Shown: positions 9,524 to 22,600 of the stretch, in pieces
How the letters are laid out: each line of letters starts with the position of its first letter
Position numbering within the stretch: position 1 is the first letter of the stretch
NCBI GenBank assembly: GCA_021234155.1
Contig: JAJEKV010000041.1
Location: forward strand, 9,695,018 to 9,759,017
DNA from: Isoetes taiwanensis
Taxonomy: Eukaryota; Streptophyta; Lycopodiopsida; Isoetales; Isoetaceae
Length of the DNA stretch: 64,000 nucleotides
Reading direction: 5' to 3'
The notes under the pieces: generated by a model
Told to the model about the DNA's origin: nothing
Seen by the model: the letters and a program-made list of their open reading frames with translations, nothing else
Databases searched by the model: none
Position numbers and translations under genes: made by a program

Positions 9524-10870
9524 TTAGTCACTTTCGGGTGTGGTTGTGTCTTGAACTGCATCTGTTTGTTGATTGTCGCTTTCTGTGGGATGAAATGTTT
9601 TGAGGCGGAAGCCATTAACCAGTGTAGGTAATGGAGTGCCATCTAACTCAGCCAGTTGAAAAACGCTGGGTCGAACCACTTGAACAATTTGATAAGGGCC
9701 AAGCCAACGAAACTTAAGTTTACCCGGAAAATTTTTGTACCGAGAATCATAAAGAAGAACCAAATCTCCTTCGTTGAATGTTTTTGTCTTCAGCCGTTTG
9801 TCATGTAAAGATTTTTGCAACTGTTGTCCATGAAGAACACGAATATAAGCATCTCTTCTAAGTTCATCCAACTGTTCCAATTGATAAACCCTTTCTTTGA
9901 GTGCAGCAGGCGGATTATGGGCAGTAGCCAGTTGAAAACGGAGAGTGGGGAGAATGTACTCAAAAGGCATGAGAGCTTCTTGACCATAAACCAATTTGAA
10001 AGGAGTGTGGCCTGTAGCTATTTTGAAACAAGTATTGTAAGCCCAAAGAACGAGGGAAGCTTGTTTTGCCGGTCGCGAGGAAGCGCCACAAATTTTCTTG
10101 AGAATTGTGACGAGTCTTGTTGGTGCTACGCCAAACCATTGCCTTGAGGATATTAAGGTGTGCTCTTGTGTGATGATGTATCGAGATAATCCGTCGACTC
10201 CTTGATGGTATGATTGATAAAGTGGACACCACGATCTTCGACCGACTCCGTGGGGCAGCCGAATCGCGTGATGATTTGTTGATAGATAACCTTGCCGCGT
10301 GCTTGCCGCGGTGTTGTGCCGAAGCGCGCAAGCTTCCGCCCATTTGGCAGCGTAGTCGGTGAGAAATCAGAATGTAGCGAACGCGGGTGTGCCGCAGAGG
10401 ATCGATGGGTCCCACAAAATCCATTCCCCATTTGCTGAAGGAAGCGTGGGGCAACCGGGCGTCAAGGGAAGAGCGCCACGGGCGCGGGCCGTCCCACACG
10501 GGCAAGCATCACACGCGGCGTGGGCGGACGTGGCGTCTTTGAAGAGCGTGGGCCAAAATAACCAGCAAGAAGAAGGATTTTTGCGTGCGTGGTGTCTCCA
10601 TGAAAATGACCACCTCAGAGCCCTTCATGGGCTTCTCGAACAATATCACGGAACCTCATGAGGGAGAACACAGCCGAAGGATGGTATCCTTACCCTTTTG
10701 TAAAGATGGCCCGCAACCATGGTGTAGTCACGGACCTCGCGGAGAAATTGATGTCGGCGGGATTGTCGCTTGGCTGGAGAGGCGTGGCGTCCCTACGGTG
10801 GAAGAGCGCTGCGGAGGAGATACTTGCGAAAATCATGAATCCAATGAGGTGTTGCCGTGACGAGAAAAGA
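9524..10870 (-). pseudogene. Integrase of the Tat-like element
   Basis: The C-terminal part is an open frame (9524-9994) with VYGQEALMPFEYI, KLKFRWLGPYQIV and a diverged tail, and no chromodomain. The catalytic core is found in shifted frames at about 9960-10505, including SKWGMDFVGPI with the first catalytic Asp and a following YILIS. The upstream zinc-binding region (10585-10870) is only partly readable. Integrase inserts the cDNA copy into the host genome. At least three frameshifts mean it is not translatable as written, but several lie in G/C-rich CNG contexts that look error-prone across this window. Confidence 0.8.
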
Positions 10871-11067
10871 GTTGAGCCGGGGAAAGGCGCCCGAGACTCG
10901 GTGGAGGGATCATCTGTGTGGATGCGTGAAAGATAATCCGGGACAACATGAGATTTGCGGCCTTGTGAACAATTTCAAAGGTGCAAATTCTTTGAAAAAT
11001 GAGGACCCAACGAGCAATGCGGCCCGTGGGCGTGGATTTGTTGATCAAATAAAGAAGTGCACGGTGG

Positions 11068-12170
11068 TCAACAAAGAATTTGATCTGACCTGCCCAAAAG
11101 ATAATGGCGGAGCGTTGGGCGCTTGAAGAAAATTAAACCCAAGGCTTCTCGCTCTGTGGCAGAGTAGTTGCGTTCAGCAGAATTGAGTTTCCGGCTGGCG
11201 TAGCGGTTTGGTTTGTCAGTGTGCGCATCATATTCTTGAGAAAGAACAGCTCCAATAGCAAAGGCCGAGACATCGACATGGACATGAAAGGGCTTGTCCC
11301 ATTGAGGAGGAACAAGAACCGGGGCCTGAGTAAGCAAGAGCTTCAATTTGTTGGAAAGAAACATCCGCACAGGGAATTCCAAGCCCGTGGATTCATCACC
11401 CGTGAGTTTATGAATGGGATGCAATGGGCGCAGTCCGGGAATGAAGGTGGAGTAATAATTGACCTTACCCAAGAAAGAGCGTGTTTCCTTGATATTGGCT
11501 GGTGCTTGAGCCTTGAGCACACAGCTGATTTTGGCAGGATCCGTGGTGATACCTGCTTTGCTGACCACATGTCCCAACAGAACACCTGAAGTGACGCAAA
11601 AGGTGCATTTCTCGGGATTGAGACTAATGCCGGACTCATCACATTTCTGAAAGACGAGTTCCAATTTATCCAAATGGTCAGCCATGGAACTGTAGGCAGA
11701 GAAGTCATCTTGAAAAATTTGCAAGAAGGGATTTTCCTTCATAAAATCATGAAAAACTGAGAGCATGATACGTTGAAACGTGGATGGAGAGTTTGATAAT
11801 CCAAAAGGAACCACCTTGTAGGCAAAAAGTGCTTTACCGGTGGTGAAGGTAGTCTTGAGTTGATCAGATTCTTTGATTGAGATCTGATTGTAGCCAGAAA
11901 AACCATCCATGAAGGAGTACATCTCATGTCCAGCAACCTCTTCCAGAACCTGGTCTGTGAAGGGTAGTGGAAAATGATCACGCTCCGTGGCCTGATTGAG
12001 TTTTCGGTAGTCCACGCAAACGCGGATCTTACCATTGTGTTTGAGTGCAATGACGATGGGGCTCACCCACTCAGAATGTTTGACCTCATAGATCAAACCT
12101 GCAGCAAGGAGTTTGTCAATTTCCGCCTTGACGCGATCACGGTAATTGGGGTTGAGCCGGTACTGTCGTT
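11068..12170 (-). pseudogene. Reverse transcriptase-RNase H of the Tat-like element
   Basis: This is one long open frame (11068-12096), with the expected N-terminal segment (RVKAEIDKLLAAGLIYEV) continuing upstream to about 12170. RT motifs in order are SEWVSPIVIALK, RVCVDYRKLNQ, FPLPFTDQVLEEVAG, DGFSGYNQISI, VPFGLSNSPSTFQR and the catalytic box FQDD (canonical form YxDD). SLNPEKC and LLGHVVSKAGI follow. RNase H begins at HVHVDVSAFAIGAVL and contains SATEREALG. It copies element RNA into DNA. The sequence style is Tat/Athila rather than chromovirus. It is the best-preserved pol domain of this element, but it is cut off from protease and integrase by frameshifts. Confidence 0.88.
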
Positions 12171-12643
12171 GCTAGACTGGGCGTGCATCAGACTTGGTAG
12201 GAATGGTGAGTTCCCCCAAGGTTTTGTTGATCCCAGAAGATCTGTAGCTCGTGCCGAAAATGCATTTGAACTTTTGAAGAGCGTGGCGCCCCTATACGAT
12301 AGGGTGTCGGAAGATTGGCGGCAATTCCGGACGGTGATTATTGCCTATGTCCACAATTTCGGACGTCGAGAGTGCGAATATGGGGATAACTTCGGGTGTC
12401 CTGGACAATATGAGCGGAGGTTGAAGCATAACAGGATGCGTGGCTCTGCGTGGTGAAAAAAGAGAGGTTCTTTGAGTGTCATCAAGCTGCAGGTTGCTTC
12501 ATAACGGCGTGTACATCTACAAGAGTGGCAAGAGGTTCAAAGATCTGAAAAGTGATCAACACGTTGAATCGATTGCAAGGAGCGGTAAAGGGTCAAACAA
12601 AGCACCACGGCACGGTCGATCAAGAGTCATTGCTCCCCAAGGA

Positions 12644-13171
12644 TCAGCATATTCGGGGTAGGGATGAGGCGGACTCACAGTGGAGCCCGAACTTGATAAA
12701 TATTGCGGGCGTCCTCGAGTGGATTGTCGAGAGAGAGGGTTGGCATTGTCGACCGGAAATGATTTTGACTGTTTCCAAATCCATGGTGGCATTGAGGTGA
12801 CCATCGGTGATGACTAACTGATCCGTGGCCCAGTAATGGATACTCTTGGCCTGGCGGAGAAAAGGTCTGCCGACCAACATTTCATAATCACCTGGATCTT
12901 CTCCAGCCTTCCAAACACCAAATTCCAAGGGGAAATCGAGATCACCAATGTTGATGTGAAGAAGAGGCGTGACGCCTTGAGGTCTCGTGATATGGCCATT
13001 GGCCAATTTGATGTCATATGGGGCACGATAGAGTTGTTTGATGCCCATTTGTTTGCGGAGTTTATCCGTGATGAGATTAACTGCGCTACCTCCATCAATT
13101 TGAACATGGTTGACTTCTTTGATTGCCCACCGTGGCATATGTAGGTGGGTGTAGAGGTAGCAATGCCCCAA
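12644..13171 (-). pseudogene. Aspartic protease of the Tat-like element
   Basis: The open minus-strand frame contains HVQIDGGSAVNLI, where DGGS is a variant of the D(T/S)G active site. It is followed by KLANGHITRPQGV, INIGDLDFPLEF and MLVGRPFLRQAKSIH, the usual protease order. It would process the gag-pol polyprotein. The linker to RT (about 12171-12643) is present only in broken frames. Confidence 0.8.
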
Positions 13172-15457
13172 CCAAAATAGTCGGGAGTGGTAAGCGGTCC
13201 TTGAGAGCAGGACAGAGTTTCAAAATCGTTGCAAGACTTAGAGGAATTTTGATTTTTGCCAGCTCCTCTTGGAGTTCCAGAGGCACATGAGAAAAAGGAT
13301 CTGCGGGATCCACAGGTGCGGAGTGCGTGGTAAGGAAGCAGCAACTTCTTTGAGTAGTTCTACCTCAGCAGCGATATTTGGATATGGCTGAGAGCGTGGA
13401 GGGTGAGACATGGAAGGTGCGTCTTGTCTTTGTTGAGCTCTAGTGGTGGCATGAACATTAGCCAACGTCGCGCCTTTGGCTTGCATGAGGTTGAAATCTT
13501 TGTGGCGAACTTTAGGCATGACATTCGGCATGAGTTTCTCCAAGTCAGGTGCAAAATGGACCTTTTTGTCTTCTGCATGAGGAATTGTGTCGACGGCAAA
13601 GGCAGGTTGCGTGCCATTAGGAATAATGGTTAAGGGACGTGACGCCCTGGTCTGGCGTGAGACTAAACCAACCCAATTTGACTAATTTGGAGGATTGAGA
13701 GCTTGAAAAAAATTTCTTCGTGCTTGTTGATCCATCGAGGTTGATTTTGCGAGAGCTGGTTGATAAGCGTGATTCTTTGAGGTGTACGAGGTGGCTTCGA
13801 AGAACGGACGGGCCTTGTTTGCCATTGGCAATCCAAAGTTGGTAAGCCGTGAGGACGGACCGATGTGGTCCGATTTGTGCCGGGGAATTTGCTTTTTTGA
13901 ACTTGTGGAAGTTGAGGACCGCCGTGGTGGTATGACCCCATTCTCCCCGGTGATAACACCGAAGCTTTGAAGGATCAAAAGGAGGGCGTGTGTTGGGTCC
14001 CCGTTGTTGCTCTGTTCGGTTGATAGAGTTGATTGGGTTTGCTGCGGTGGTGGGCTGCTGATATGGCGATTGTCTTTGAGGTGTTGTTTGCACTTGATAA
14101 ACCATCTTGTTGCGGGAAGGTGTAGGATGAGTGCGAGTGCACTCTTCGGGTGGCATGATTGCACATGTTGCATCGTTTACAATGCCGGGCCATTGGTGGA
14201 GTTACACTCATTAGCCAAGTGGCCTTGATATTTGCGAGATATGGCACGGATCATTGCTTGGCTAATGGATTGGCGTGTGGAGGTTGAGCGGCAGCCTGGG
14301 GAACCATGGCCGGGTGGAATGAAAGGGGCTCTGAAGAGCCACATACGGGAGGAAACATTGGCCCGAGTGATTGACAAGATCGATAGCCTTTGCTCAAAGT
14401 CTTTCGGGCGAGTATTGATCATGAGTCCGATAGTCTGGAGAAGTCCTTGGAGAAACCAGACCAAAGATCGGCTCGTGTGGGGTACTCCTTGAGTTTGTTG
14501 AGCGAGAATGTGAAGGCGGTTACGCAAAATCGAGGCGAACTCCGTGGGCTCTTGTTGAAGGTCATTGAGTTGCTTGAGATGAAGTTGATCATCATCCGTG
14601 GTCCCCATGAGAAAGAAAAGCGTTTTCATTTAGGACCAATCTTGTTTCCGTGACTTTTGTTGGACATGAGCCATTGATGAGGGGAGCCACGCAATGTGGT
14701 GGAAAAAGATGTGGAATTTCAGTTGAGGTTGCACATGACCATTCGGGACAGCCGAGCCTCAAATTCTTCCATGTGGGCACGAGCACTTTGGTCTAAAGGT
14801 TTGCCTTTCGTGTTGCCAAAGGTGGGATAAGTCACAAAAGGGCGAAGGTAGAGGTAAAAGTCTTTGGGCTGGGCGGGAACATATGAGTGAGGATATTGAG
14901 GTGGAGTTGGAGGGGGTATGGTCTTTGGAAAGACCTGGCTGAAGGGGTGGCTGAGGTGGGGAATGCTGGAGGTGCGATCATTGGGTTTGAGTGCCGTAAG
15001 ATTGTAAAAGGAAGGCGGTGGGGAAAGGTAGGGAAGGGAAATTCACGAGGGAGGAGCAAAAGAGACATGTGGATATCCCCGTCCACCCGTAGGAGATGAT
15101 GGTTGTGAAGGCAGCGGTATGGCCAGAAAGAGTGATGGATGAAGGCATGTTCGGGGTATGAAAGTAAGGTTGAGCTGTTGGAGCGGATAGGGCTCTGATA
15201 GTGATGAGGAGCTGAGAACATGAGCAATGTTTGCACGCTTGGCGGAGAATTTGGGCCGAGACATGACACGAGGGGTGGGTGGCGCCGACCGGCCCTAGGC
15301 CGAATGTGGCCTCCCTCCAATGTCGTAGGGCAGATCCATACATGTCACGAACAGCTTCCCCTCCCGATGATGGCTCAAAGCGAGGCGCCGTCTGGGGAAG
15401 AAGTTCTTCTGGCGTGAAGTTTGGGGACGGACATGGCGGTGAAGAAAGAAAAATCAA
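13172..15457 (-). pseudogene. gag of the Tat-like element, frameshifted
   Basis: A chain of minus-strand frames follows the 5' LTR: about 15457-14978 (PNFTPEELLPQTAPRFEPS), then Pro-rich sequence, 14830-14177 with the capsid-like segment (QLNDLQQEPTEFASILRNRLHILAQQ) and 14156-13617. A zinc-knuckle remnant near 13935-13975 reads CYHRGEWGH. The second Cys of the CCHC box is Arg here, so zinc binding would be lost if the base calls are right. The remainder to 13172 links to protease. Gag would form the particle that packages element RNA. At least four frame changes are needed to read through it. Confidence 0.7.
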
Positions 15458-15460
15458 TCA

Positions 15461-15481
15461 GACCCGGCAGCCCGGCGGCGG
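15461..15481 (-). promoter_or_regulatory. Possible primer-binding site, tRNA-Asp-like
   Basis: Directly after the LTR end, the minus strand contains GCCGGGCTGCCGGG. This is a poor but suggestive match to the tRNA-Asp site used by many Tat/Athila elements (GCGCCGTTGCCGGGG). Confidence 0.4.
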
Positions 15482-16067
15482 TGTTTGGGGTGCACGGGTT
15501 GGGAACTCCCTGCAAGACGGCCCCTGTGAGGACCGTTGGATCTAACGGGAGAATCCGGGGGGACTATGTCACTTGGATTTGCAAGAAGAACAAGAAGAAG
15601 AAAACAGAACAAAAGAGAACAATGAGAGGAAAATGATAAGCTTCCTTGATATCAATGATGAACATACATGAGCTCTCTAATCGAGAGAAGGCAAGAGAGA
15701 CAAGACTCAAAACTCATCCGCCACTCATGTGCTAGCTCTACTCATATATATAGTACAATGGCCTCTGGCCCAATATAGACACTTCGGACTGATCTGGTGC
15801 CGACTCACGGAAGGAGGCCTGATTTGTGAGGAATGTTGGCGGTGCCTCTTGAAATGCCTAGAATCTGTGACGCCGGACCAGGCGGTGACGGTCATCACTT
15901 GTCATGGCGCCTCTTGGTAGCGGGACCGGGCTTTGGCTGCGTGTGGTCTTTGCTTGGTCTTTTGCTGGGCTTTTGACGGCTGACCCGTGCCTGTCTGTGG
16001 ATCCTTGAGCTTGACCTGGTCCGTCGTATGCATGAATAGTCCTAAACCAGGAGGCACAGGACTAACA
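15482..16067 (-). repeat. 5' LTR of the Tat-like element
   Basis: This 586 bp direct repeat of 4990-5573 has the same TGTTTGG/ACTAACA termini. Differences from the other copy are small indels and changes, many at CTG, CAG or CG sites. Confidence 0.92.
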
Positions 16068-16072
16068 AGGAC
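16068..16072. repeat. Target site duplication, right copy (AGGAC)
   Basis: It exactly repeats 4985-4989. The homologous LTR2 sequence reads AGGACACC once (reverse complement near 4550), which shows the empty site. Confidence 0.9.
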
Positions 16073-17136
16073 ACCTGGCCAAACTCGATTGGCCAGTAGG
16101 AGACTGCTAATTTGGGGCAGCAAATTGGATCCTAATCCCAATTTGCCCCAAATCGAATCCAGGAAGAGGAGCTGTTGGGCGCCCAGGCTACTTGAAGATG
16201 GAGATCCCACATGACAATGGTTCCAGCCGAAATTCGGGTTAGTAGATAGATTAATTTGATATTTCTAGGGCCAGCGCCTCTGTCAGACTTCTTTGCTTGT
16301 CTTTGATGATGATTAACCCTTGTTTGATAGTTAGAACTGTTCTCAACTATTGATTATGCTCTATGATGGATGGATGGATGTATCTTTGGTAGCATCTCTG
16401 TTAGTTCTTCCAGAAAGCAGGAATTAAGGGGGGTAGAGACCTCTGTGATCTATGTTCATTAGTATGCTCCTAGTATCTCCCATAGTACCCGTTAATTGCG
16501 GCCTGCGCACAAGATCCCACCGAGCTATGGAATCTATGGCATGATTGAAGCACCAGACAAGGGGCCGTAGTGATGAAGTGTGGGGTGGGGTCTCGCCTGA
16601 GCATAAAAGGCTACGGGGACTCCTTCAGTGAGCTAGGCCTGATAGCTGGCCAGTGAACCAGGCCGGGTATGGGTCTGACACTCCCCGGGTACAGTTGTGT
16701 GATCACCCTGTACTTTGAAGATAAAGTTAGGGGAGTAGGTCGGGGCGGGGGTCGCTGATGCGACACGTATTCTCTAGCTCACCCATGGAATCACTGCGAC
16801 TCTGGGACCTGCCTCATCCGACCAGGGAGATGTAACCTGGAGTAGTCCCGAAGGGTGATGCCTTGGGATTGCATCTCCAGAAGGCTACAATGACGCCATA
16901 GCTTGATTCAGCTCAGCTGCAAAGTGTGCACAGGAGGGGCGGATGGAGTGGACAACCCTAGCCGATGTTCTATGCCAGCCAACGCCATGCCAAGATTCGG
17001 TCTGCTGATCTCTTGAGACCTAGCCGTCAGTTGATCCTCATCGGCGTCAGAGCTGGGGTAGAACCTGGGGTTTGGGGAGTTTTCTCTAGTATTAAATGCA
17101 TCTTCTCTGTTATTATCAGTTGATGGATGTGCCACC
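16073..17136 (+). repeat. LTR3, second part
   Basis: This continues LTR3 after the Tat-like insertion. It is the reverse complement of 4550 back to about 3570, including the conserved block (16918-16966). It ends at GTGCCACC, where a CACTA terminus begins; the homologous LTR1 continues here with TTCGTGG. The rest of LTR3 was not found beyond the CACTA element. Confidence 0.8.
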
Positions 17137-17149
17137 CACTACAAGAGAA

Positions 17150-17927
17150 CAATGGTTTATTGTCATTTTTTTTGTCAGTAAAAGAACATGTCAAAAAACT
17201 GATACAAAAGTGACAATAACTGTGACAAAATTAGTGACATCCAAACGACAATAGATATGACAATGGAGAGCCACAATAGTGACAAAAAAAGTGACAAAAT
17301 GATGACTATCATATGACACTAGACTGACATGGTTCTGACAAAACCGTATGTCAAGCATATGACAATAAATTGACTTAATAATGACACAAATAGTGCAAAA
17401 AAAAAGCGACAAAATGATGACTATCATATGACACTAGACTGACATGGTTCTGACAAAACTATATGTCAAGAATGTGACAATAAATTGACCTAATAATGAC
17501 AAAAATAGTGCCAAAAAAAGCGACAAAATGATGCCTATCATATGACACTAGACTGACATGGTTCTGACAAAATCATATGTCAAGAATGTGACAATAAATT
17601 GACTTAATAATGACGAAAATAGTGACAAAAAAATGACATAAATCTGACTATAACGTACCATTTAGATGACAAAATTGTGACCATAGATTGATATAGTTTT
17701 GACAAAAGTATTTGCCATAAATGTGACAATAGACTGATTTTATAATAACAAAAGTAGTGACAAAGAAATGATATAAATACTATTACAACATGCCAATAAA
17801 ATGACCCAAATGTGACAAAAGAGTGAGAATAAGTGACAAAAAAGTGACAATAAGTGAGTGTAAAGTGACAATAAAGTGACTTTGTAGATAATTTGATAAA
17901 AGTGTCTTCAAGAATGTAAAGATACCA
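17150..17927. repeat. CACTA subterminal repeat region
   Basis: It holds dozens of short GTGACAAA/TGACAATA motifs of the kind bound by CACTA accessory proteins. Embedded are three tandem copies of a 114-115 bp unit (17291-17405, 17406-17519 and 17520-17634), each starting GACAAAATGATG and containing CATATGACACTAGACTGAC. No coding sequence is present. Confidence 0.8.
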
Positions 17928-19601
17928 TCAACCATCTCCTTCATGCTCATCATTGAGCTCTAATGCAGTAGTATCAATAAGGCGTCTCATACCGGGTACA
18001 ACATGAACCACAATCCACCACCTTGGGTCATGGGGTTTTGAAGAAAAAAACCGTTTCAACTTGTTTAGGGTAAAAAAATGGTTCGTTCATTTCTCCAAGA
18101 ATCGTATTGAATCAATCTCATTAGAAACCCGAAGGATGTGATCTCCACGGTCTTATTTACGCCTCTATAAATAACTTTGAACCACTTTGCCTTCAATATA
18201 GTTACATGAAATGAGCGAAGTCAACATCAATAATATTGGTGATTTGCCCAACATAATTAAGATCACCCATAACTGGTTGTCGATCACGTTGACTAGCTTG
18301 GCTTTTTTGTTCAAATTGAGAAGCAATTCCACAGTCATTTGTCAGACGACCTTTATCGACCTCTATAGTTCGAAGATGATTTCCATAAGCCCACATGGAA
18401 TTGTGGAAACGAGCCTGCATTTTACAGGATATGAGAAAGCAAATCATATGTATGTAGCAAACATTACCAATAAATAGAAAGTTATACCTTCTTAACACAT
18501 CCAAGTGCGATATTGAAGTCATCCTTTGGAACATCCTCTCCATTATCTCGTGCATTTTCCATTGCTTCAAGCAACCAATCACGAGTCATATCCTCGCTTT
18601 CGGCCATGATGTATGCTATTATGTGCAAAATCTTGCCTGGCCATCTCCCTCTCTTCTCTAGCAAGTCTATACCTCTCCCTCCTCTTATCAAGACTATCAG
18701 TATTACGTATTACAAACTTATTTATTTCTTCAAACATTTCCTCGTTCAATTTGCGTTGCACTCCATGACCTTGCAGGACTTCTTCTGCTACTTCCTTATC
18801 TTCCTCACCATTCCAAATCTTTGGTGCATCTTTGTGTATTGAAATTGTGGCTTCACTTAAAAAGAACAATGTTTCATGAAGCAAGTGACCCTCGGTCATG
18901 GACCCCTCAGGCCTAGCCATTTGCCGGATGTATCCTTTCAAAACTTTCATGTACCGTTCTAAAAAAAACATCCACCGACTTGGAGCTGGTCCAAGAAGCC
19001 AGATTTCTTCTGGTAGATGAACCAATAAGTGTACTTGAAGGTAAAAAAAACTTGTAGGAAGCTCTTTCTCCATCATGCACAGAAGCTCAACTATCTCAAC
19101 CTCTATTCTTGAAATGTCATCTAAGCTAATCTCTTTCATTGAGACCCATGCATCTATACACAAAATTGGTAGTTGTTAACAACAAAATTGAAAACACCCT
19201 AACAAAGTTTTTAAACCATACCTTGCAAACTTTCCAAGTCGATATATAATGTCACGTATGTTACTCGTAAGACAATTCTCAATTGCACATGGAAGAATGT
19301 GCTACAATGCAGCAAACACACATAATGAAGAAATATCCAACAAGATAATTAATACAAAATTAATACCTGTATAAATTTGTGCCAATCATGGGACTTTAAC
19401 CCACTAAGATCACCATCTTTTGTGAAGGCTTTACGTAGTGACGCACCATAGCCAGTAGGAGTGCGCATTTTGGATATAATATTAGTCACTTGCAACTCCT
19501 CTGATTTACTTAGAACCCACGGTGCCTTGGGTAACATAATGGCTTTGCCCTCCTCTTCAATAGGCCATAAGGTACGCATTATGTTACAATCTTGTAAGTC
19601 T

Positions 19602-22600
19602 CATTAGGGCAAATTTGGGGTCTCAAAATGGCCCATATCTTGGATGCCAGAATTCCACGTCATGTTTCTCGCGACCAATGATGTTTGCGCATTTTTTTCC
19701 AAAGTCAGTATTAGTTGGCAAGTAGAAAGAGGAGCAGGCTTACTTGGCATCCACATGGCAAAATTTCATAGGACATGTGTGTGCATTCATTGCAACCACA
19801 TTAATGGCCCGCATTTTTCGAAAATCGTATCGCGGACCAAAATAATGGCTACTTTTTCCGCCTACTGTGCACATGCCCACATGCACCAAACACCTTATCA
19901 AATTTTGGCACCAAGATTTCCATTGTTCACATTAGCGCCTTCGTGCATCCTCTCCCTTAGGCTCTTCATTTGGAATCCAAGTCTCCAATAGTGTATGTGT
20001 GTTTTTTGGGCGAGCATAGAGTTAAGCAACAACGGCGAAGGCGATGTGCTATGGACAAGCAAACGTCACGTTACATGCCATGTTTTTTACTACCCAAATT
20101 TTCATTCGAAGCTTTCCTACTTTTCAGCTCTTCCCATTCATCGTATTGCTCTCGCCATTCATTCTTACAATTCAACGTAATCGATCGATCCGACGGTGGA
20201 AGGATATTATCCATAGGCTCGTGGGTGAGAATGCTATCCTTAACGAAGGGTGACTATGGAGTTACATGTAGGGCGACATTCATACGCATAATGAATAGGT
20301 AGAACTATAGGGTTCAAAATAAATGCTATGGATAGTATATTGCGAAAAAAAGGGAAGGGGAGGGGGAAAGGGATTTGAAGAGGAGGATATTTACAAATTT
20401 GCACCCTCAATAATACATGGATCACACCATGCGAAAATGCATATGCACTTTGTAAATGTGTAGTGAGATTTGGCGTCATGTGATCCTTGCTTCTTTTTTC
20501 CTCTTCTTGATTTATATTCACTCTCCTTTGAATCAAATATTTTTCTTTGGGCTATATTTATCGGATGTCTGGGGATTTGAGACTAGGGAAAAGCATTACT
20601 AGCATCGTTGTTGTCTAACATATGGACATAAGAGACATGCTTTTCCAAGATATACATTCAGGGCAATGGGCATCTAGTTTTACGTTGTAAAGTTGTGGGA
20701 GCCGAGCTTGAAAGTCGTCCCATGATCTCTTTTTAAGCAAATTGTGCAAGCCTTATGAGAATGGTGTCCTTGCAATGAAGAAATGTTTGATAAGGCGTGC
20801 ATCGAGGGGTTGTTGAAAAATGAGTTACAAAATATTTGCTCCATTAGAGGTGTTTACTAATGCCCGACACAAAAGCTCCAAAGACATATTGTATAAAATG
20901 TCGCTTTCATGAGCCTTTGGATCAGTTAACTCAAAGTGTCACATATGGAAACATTGTTAGGTTTGATAAAATAACATAAAAATCTTATTTAATAAAGCTT
21001 TGGTTGTTGGTAAAGTGTTGGCTTATTGTTTAAGTGTTTGTATTTTGCTTTGGGACCCTCTTTGAAAAAGTTTAGTTCATAAAACATAATATAACTTGGA
21101 ATGATACATATTTTATATGCAAATGGGAGACTATTGATGAGGGACTTGGTGTTATTATCTATTGACAACAAACAAGAAAGTGGATCACACCATGCGAATT
21201 TAGTATATTCCAACCTTTTAGCTTATACAAAATTCGTTTGGTGTGATCTTTTTGGAAAAAGATGACTTCCTATAGTAAAATTACTTTGATTATCTTTTAA
21301 TAAAAGAAATATATATGTGTCTTATTTGAAGTTAAGTGTGGATATGTGACGTGCTCATTTATTGATAAAGTGTTTGCTTTTTGAAAAGGGCTAATAACTT
21401 TATGTACTACTAGAGTTGGTAAAGTATTTTAGATGCAAATAGGATGCTTGATGTGATCCTTCTTAAAAAAAGATATGCTCTTTGAAAAGGACTAATAACT
21501 TTATGCACTTGGGGTGGTAAAGCATTAAATGAGAAGGGGTACTTGTGTTTAATTTTAATTTGACAACAAATAAGAAAGTGGATCACACGATGCGAATTTA
21601 GTGTGTTCCATTTTTGTTGCATATGTACTATTCGCTTGGTGTGATCCTTCTTGAAAAATAATATGCTCTTTGAAAAGGGATAATGACTTATGTACTTAAG
21701 AGTGGTAAAGCATTTTAGATACAAATAGGAATGAGTACTTGTGTTTAATTTTAATTTGACAACAAATAAGAAAGTGGATCACACCATGCGAATTTAGTGT
21801 GGGGGTTTGCATATGTATTATTAGCTTGATGTGATCCATCTTGAAAAAACAATAGCTTTCAAGTAAAAGGAAAGAAAGAGATATCTTATTTAAAGTGTAA
21901 AGTGTTAGTATATAAAGTGTTGGTTTATTAAAATACTATTTGTTTACGCTTAAGTTGTAAGTTCAATATTTGTGTTTCTATTTACTTTTTTATAAAAAGG
22001 ATCACACCAAAGTAATTTCTTATATGCAATTATTTAGCATGAAGATTTCGCAGATCATATGATCCTCTTTAAACAAGGATGGCTTTGACCTTCAATGTTC
22101 ATAAATTTTATGAATGTTTGCATATAAGAATGTCACATATCATATTTTCTTAAAAATGGTCATCAAATGGATAACTAGTCAAAGAGTTCTTCTACTACTT
22201 AAAGAGTTTCAAGACTCATTTTTTTGCTATAATTTAAATATCAATAGATTTTTAAAGGAATCTATTGTTAAAAGTAGTCAAAGACTTCTTGTATTAGCGG
22301 TATCTAAACACAAACACCATAACCTTTGTACTTCAAGAATGTATAAACCCTTCACATTGCAAAGTATAATGTCATTTATTAGCATCTTCACGGACATTTC
22401 CCCTTCCTTATCGGAAGCAGCTCATCTCAAGGAACGTATTCGATTCAATGCCTTCATCCTCTCTCAATCTCTCACAATATCGTAGGAGGCCGAGTTACCG
22501 TCACCACAAAATCGGACTAAACTTGAACGTCCCCGAAATGGCGGTTTCTTACCACTCAACGGATCCAATGGATATAAACTGTCATCCACCCGGATGTCGA

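Larger units (their letters stand above)
4990..16067 (-). mobile_element. Tat/Athila-like Ty3/gypsy retrotransposon, complete but degenerate
   Basis: This 11,078 bp element has two LTRs, a polypurine tract next to the left LTR, a weak primer-binding site next to the right LTR, and a perfect AGGAC target duplication. Coding order on the minus strand is gag, protease, RT-RNaseH, integrase without a chromodomain, a spacer with an antisense ORF, then a long extra ORF. The RT signature (HFPLPFTDQVL, DGFSGYNQI, FQDD) and the extra 3' coding space are typical of the Tat/Athila branch. Most frames carry small frameshifts, some of which may be sequencing error. Confidence 0.9.
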
